From: Pollutimonas sp036675955
Lineage (GTDB): Bacteria; Pseudomonadota; Gammaproteobacteria; Burkholderiales; Burkholderiaceae_B
Direction: 5' to 3'
NCBI GenBank assembly: GCA_036675955.1
Contig: JAKFDW010000175.1
Location: forward strand, 1 to 51,778
DNA length: 51,778 nt
Part shown: piece after piece, positions 51,575 to 51,778 of the stretch
Position numbering within the stretch: the first letter of the stretch is position 1
How the letters are laid out: each line of letters starts with the position of its first letter
Made by a program: the position numbers and the translations under genes
The notes under the pieces: model-generated
Seen by the model: only the letters and a program-made list of their open reading frames with translations
What the model was told of the DNA's origin: nothing
Database searches by the model: none

Positions 51575-51778
51575 TTAGCTCTGAGCCGCAAAAGCCTTTT
51601 CAATCTCCACCGCGATTTCAAGCAGCTTCAGGTCGGTATTAGGCGCGCCCATCAATTGGTAGCCGATAGGCAGGCCGTCGACAGGCAGCGGCAGCGAGAT
51701 CGAACATAGACCCAGGTGGTTCGATGGCTGCGTGTTCTGGGTCATGCCCAATGCGAGTTGCATGCCTTTCTCGGGGTC
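51575..51778 (-). CDS. Amidase (GatA-like signature family), 3' part only
   Basis: The last 67 residues of a gene that runs off the right edge. The end reads NTQPSNHLGLCSISLPLPVDGLPIGYQLMGAPNTDLKLLEIAVEIEKAF, the typical C-terminus of amidase-signature enzymes (N..P.N..GLP.lSlP......GLPiG.Ql.G......LL..A...E). The Ser-Ser-Lys catalytic core lies outside the window. It hydrolyses an amide in the cytosol; with the nearby amidohydrolase it fits an amide-degrading region. Confidence 0.85.
   Translation of the reverse strand, partial: DPEKGMQLALGMTQNTQPSNHLGLCSISLPLPVDGLPIGYQLMGAPNTDLKLLEIAVEIEKAFAAQS

Overview
This window looks like a piece of a betaproteobacterial chromosome of the Alcaligenaceae type (Bordetella, Achromobacter or Pusillimonas relatives). 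The grounds are moderately high GC coding sequence, six stand-alone Bug/TctC-type periplasmic receptors with no membrane partner genes in view, and many small catabolic clusters each paired with its own LacI, LysR, IclR, GntR or sigma-54 regulator. The genus is inference. No rRNA, tRNA, CRISPR array, intact insertion sequence or phage gene was recognised. Most of the window is accessory catabolism; the only core biosynthetic block is bioF-bioA-bioD.

Layout. (1) 1-4.8 kb, plus strand: iron-type alcohol dehydrogenase, LacI regulator, crotonase-family enzyme and an ABC-type solute-binding protein. (2) 4.9-15.9 kb, minus strand: a dense catabolic block with, in transcription order, an SDR, a Bug receptor, a flavoprotein with a C-terminal membrane segment, a two-cysteine maleate-isomerase-like protein, a second Bug receptor, two EthD-like proteins flanking a PRISE-type (progesterone 5-beta-reductase/iridoid-synthase-like) enone reductase, a LysR regulator, then a second flavoprotein plus a one-cysteine arylmalonate-decarboxylase-like protein. 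A 41-bp element (34/41 identical by hand count) lies upstream of both the first and the last transcription unit. This is the best candidate for an undescribed pathway. (3) 16.2-25.6 kb, minus strand: a nine-gene CoA-dependent beta-oxidation-like operon, tightly overlapped, with a candidate sigma-54 promoter and a divergent PAS/AAA+/Fis activator (25.7-27.4 kb), ending at a strong terminator.

(4) 27.6-28.4 kb: a DUF4198 exported protein behind a Fur-box-like palindrome. (5) 28.5-32.2 kb: an isocitrate-lyase/PEP-mutase-family enzyme with an IclR regulator, divergent from a Bug receptor with a HpcH/HpaI-type aldolase; a perfect 24-bp palindrome lies between them. (6) 32.5-35.8 kb: bioF, bioA, bioD with overlapping ends. 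(7) 35.8-42.1 kb: acyl-CoA dehydrogenase, CoA ligase, cyclase, Bug receptor and MaoC-like protein, divergent from an IclR regulator with two operator-like repeats 21 bp apart. (8) 42.2-51.4 kb: GntR regulator with a stand-alone pyrroline-5-carboxylate dehydrogenase-like enzyme, then two Bug receptors, an LDH2-family dehydrogenase, an amidohydrolase, a DAO-type flavoprotein and a second GntR regulator with TTGGATCC sites. This looks like uptake and breakdown of an amide or cyclic imino compound. (9) The right edge cuts an amidase gene.

Functions are assigned from motifs and family resemblance read by eye; substrates are not determined. Where a leader sequence, overlap or ribosome-binding site favoured it, a downstream start was chosen and this is stated.
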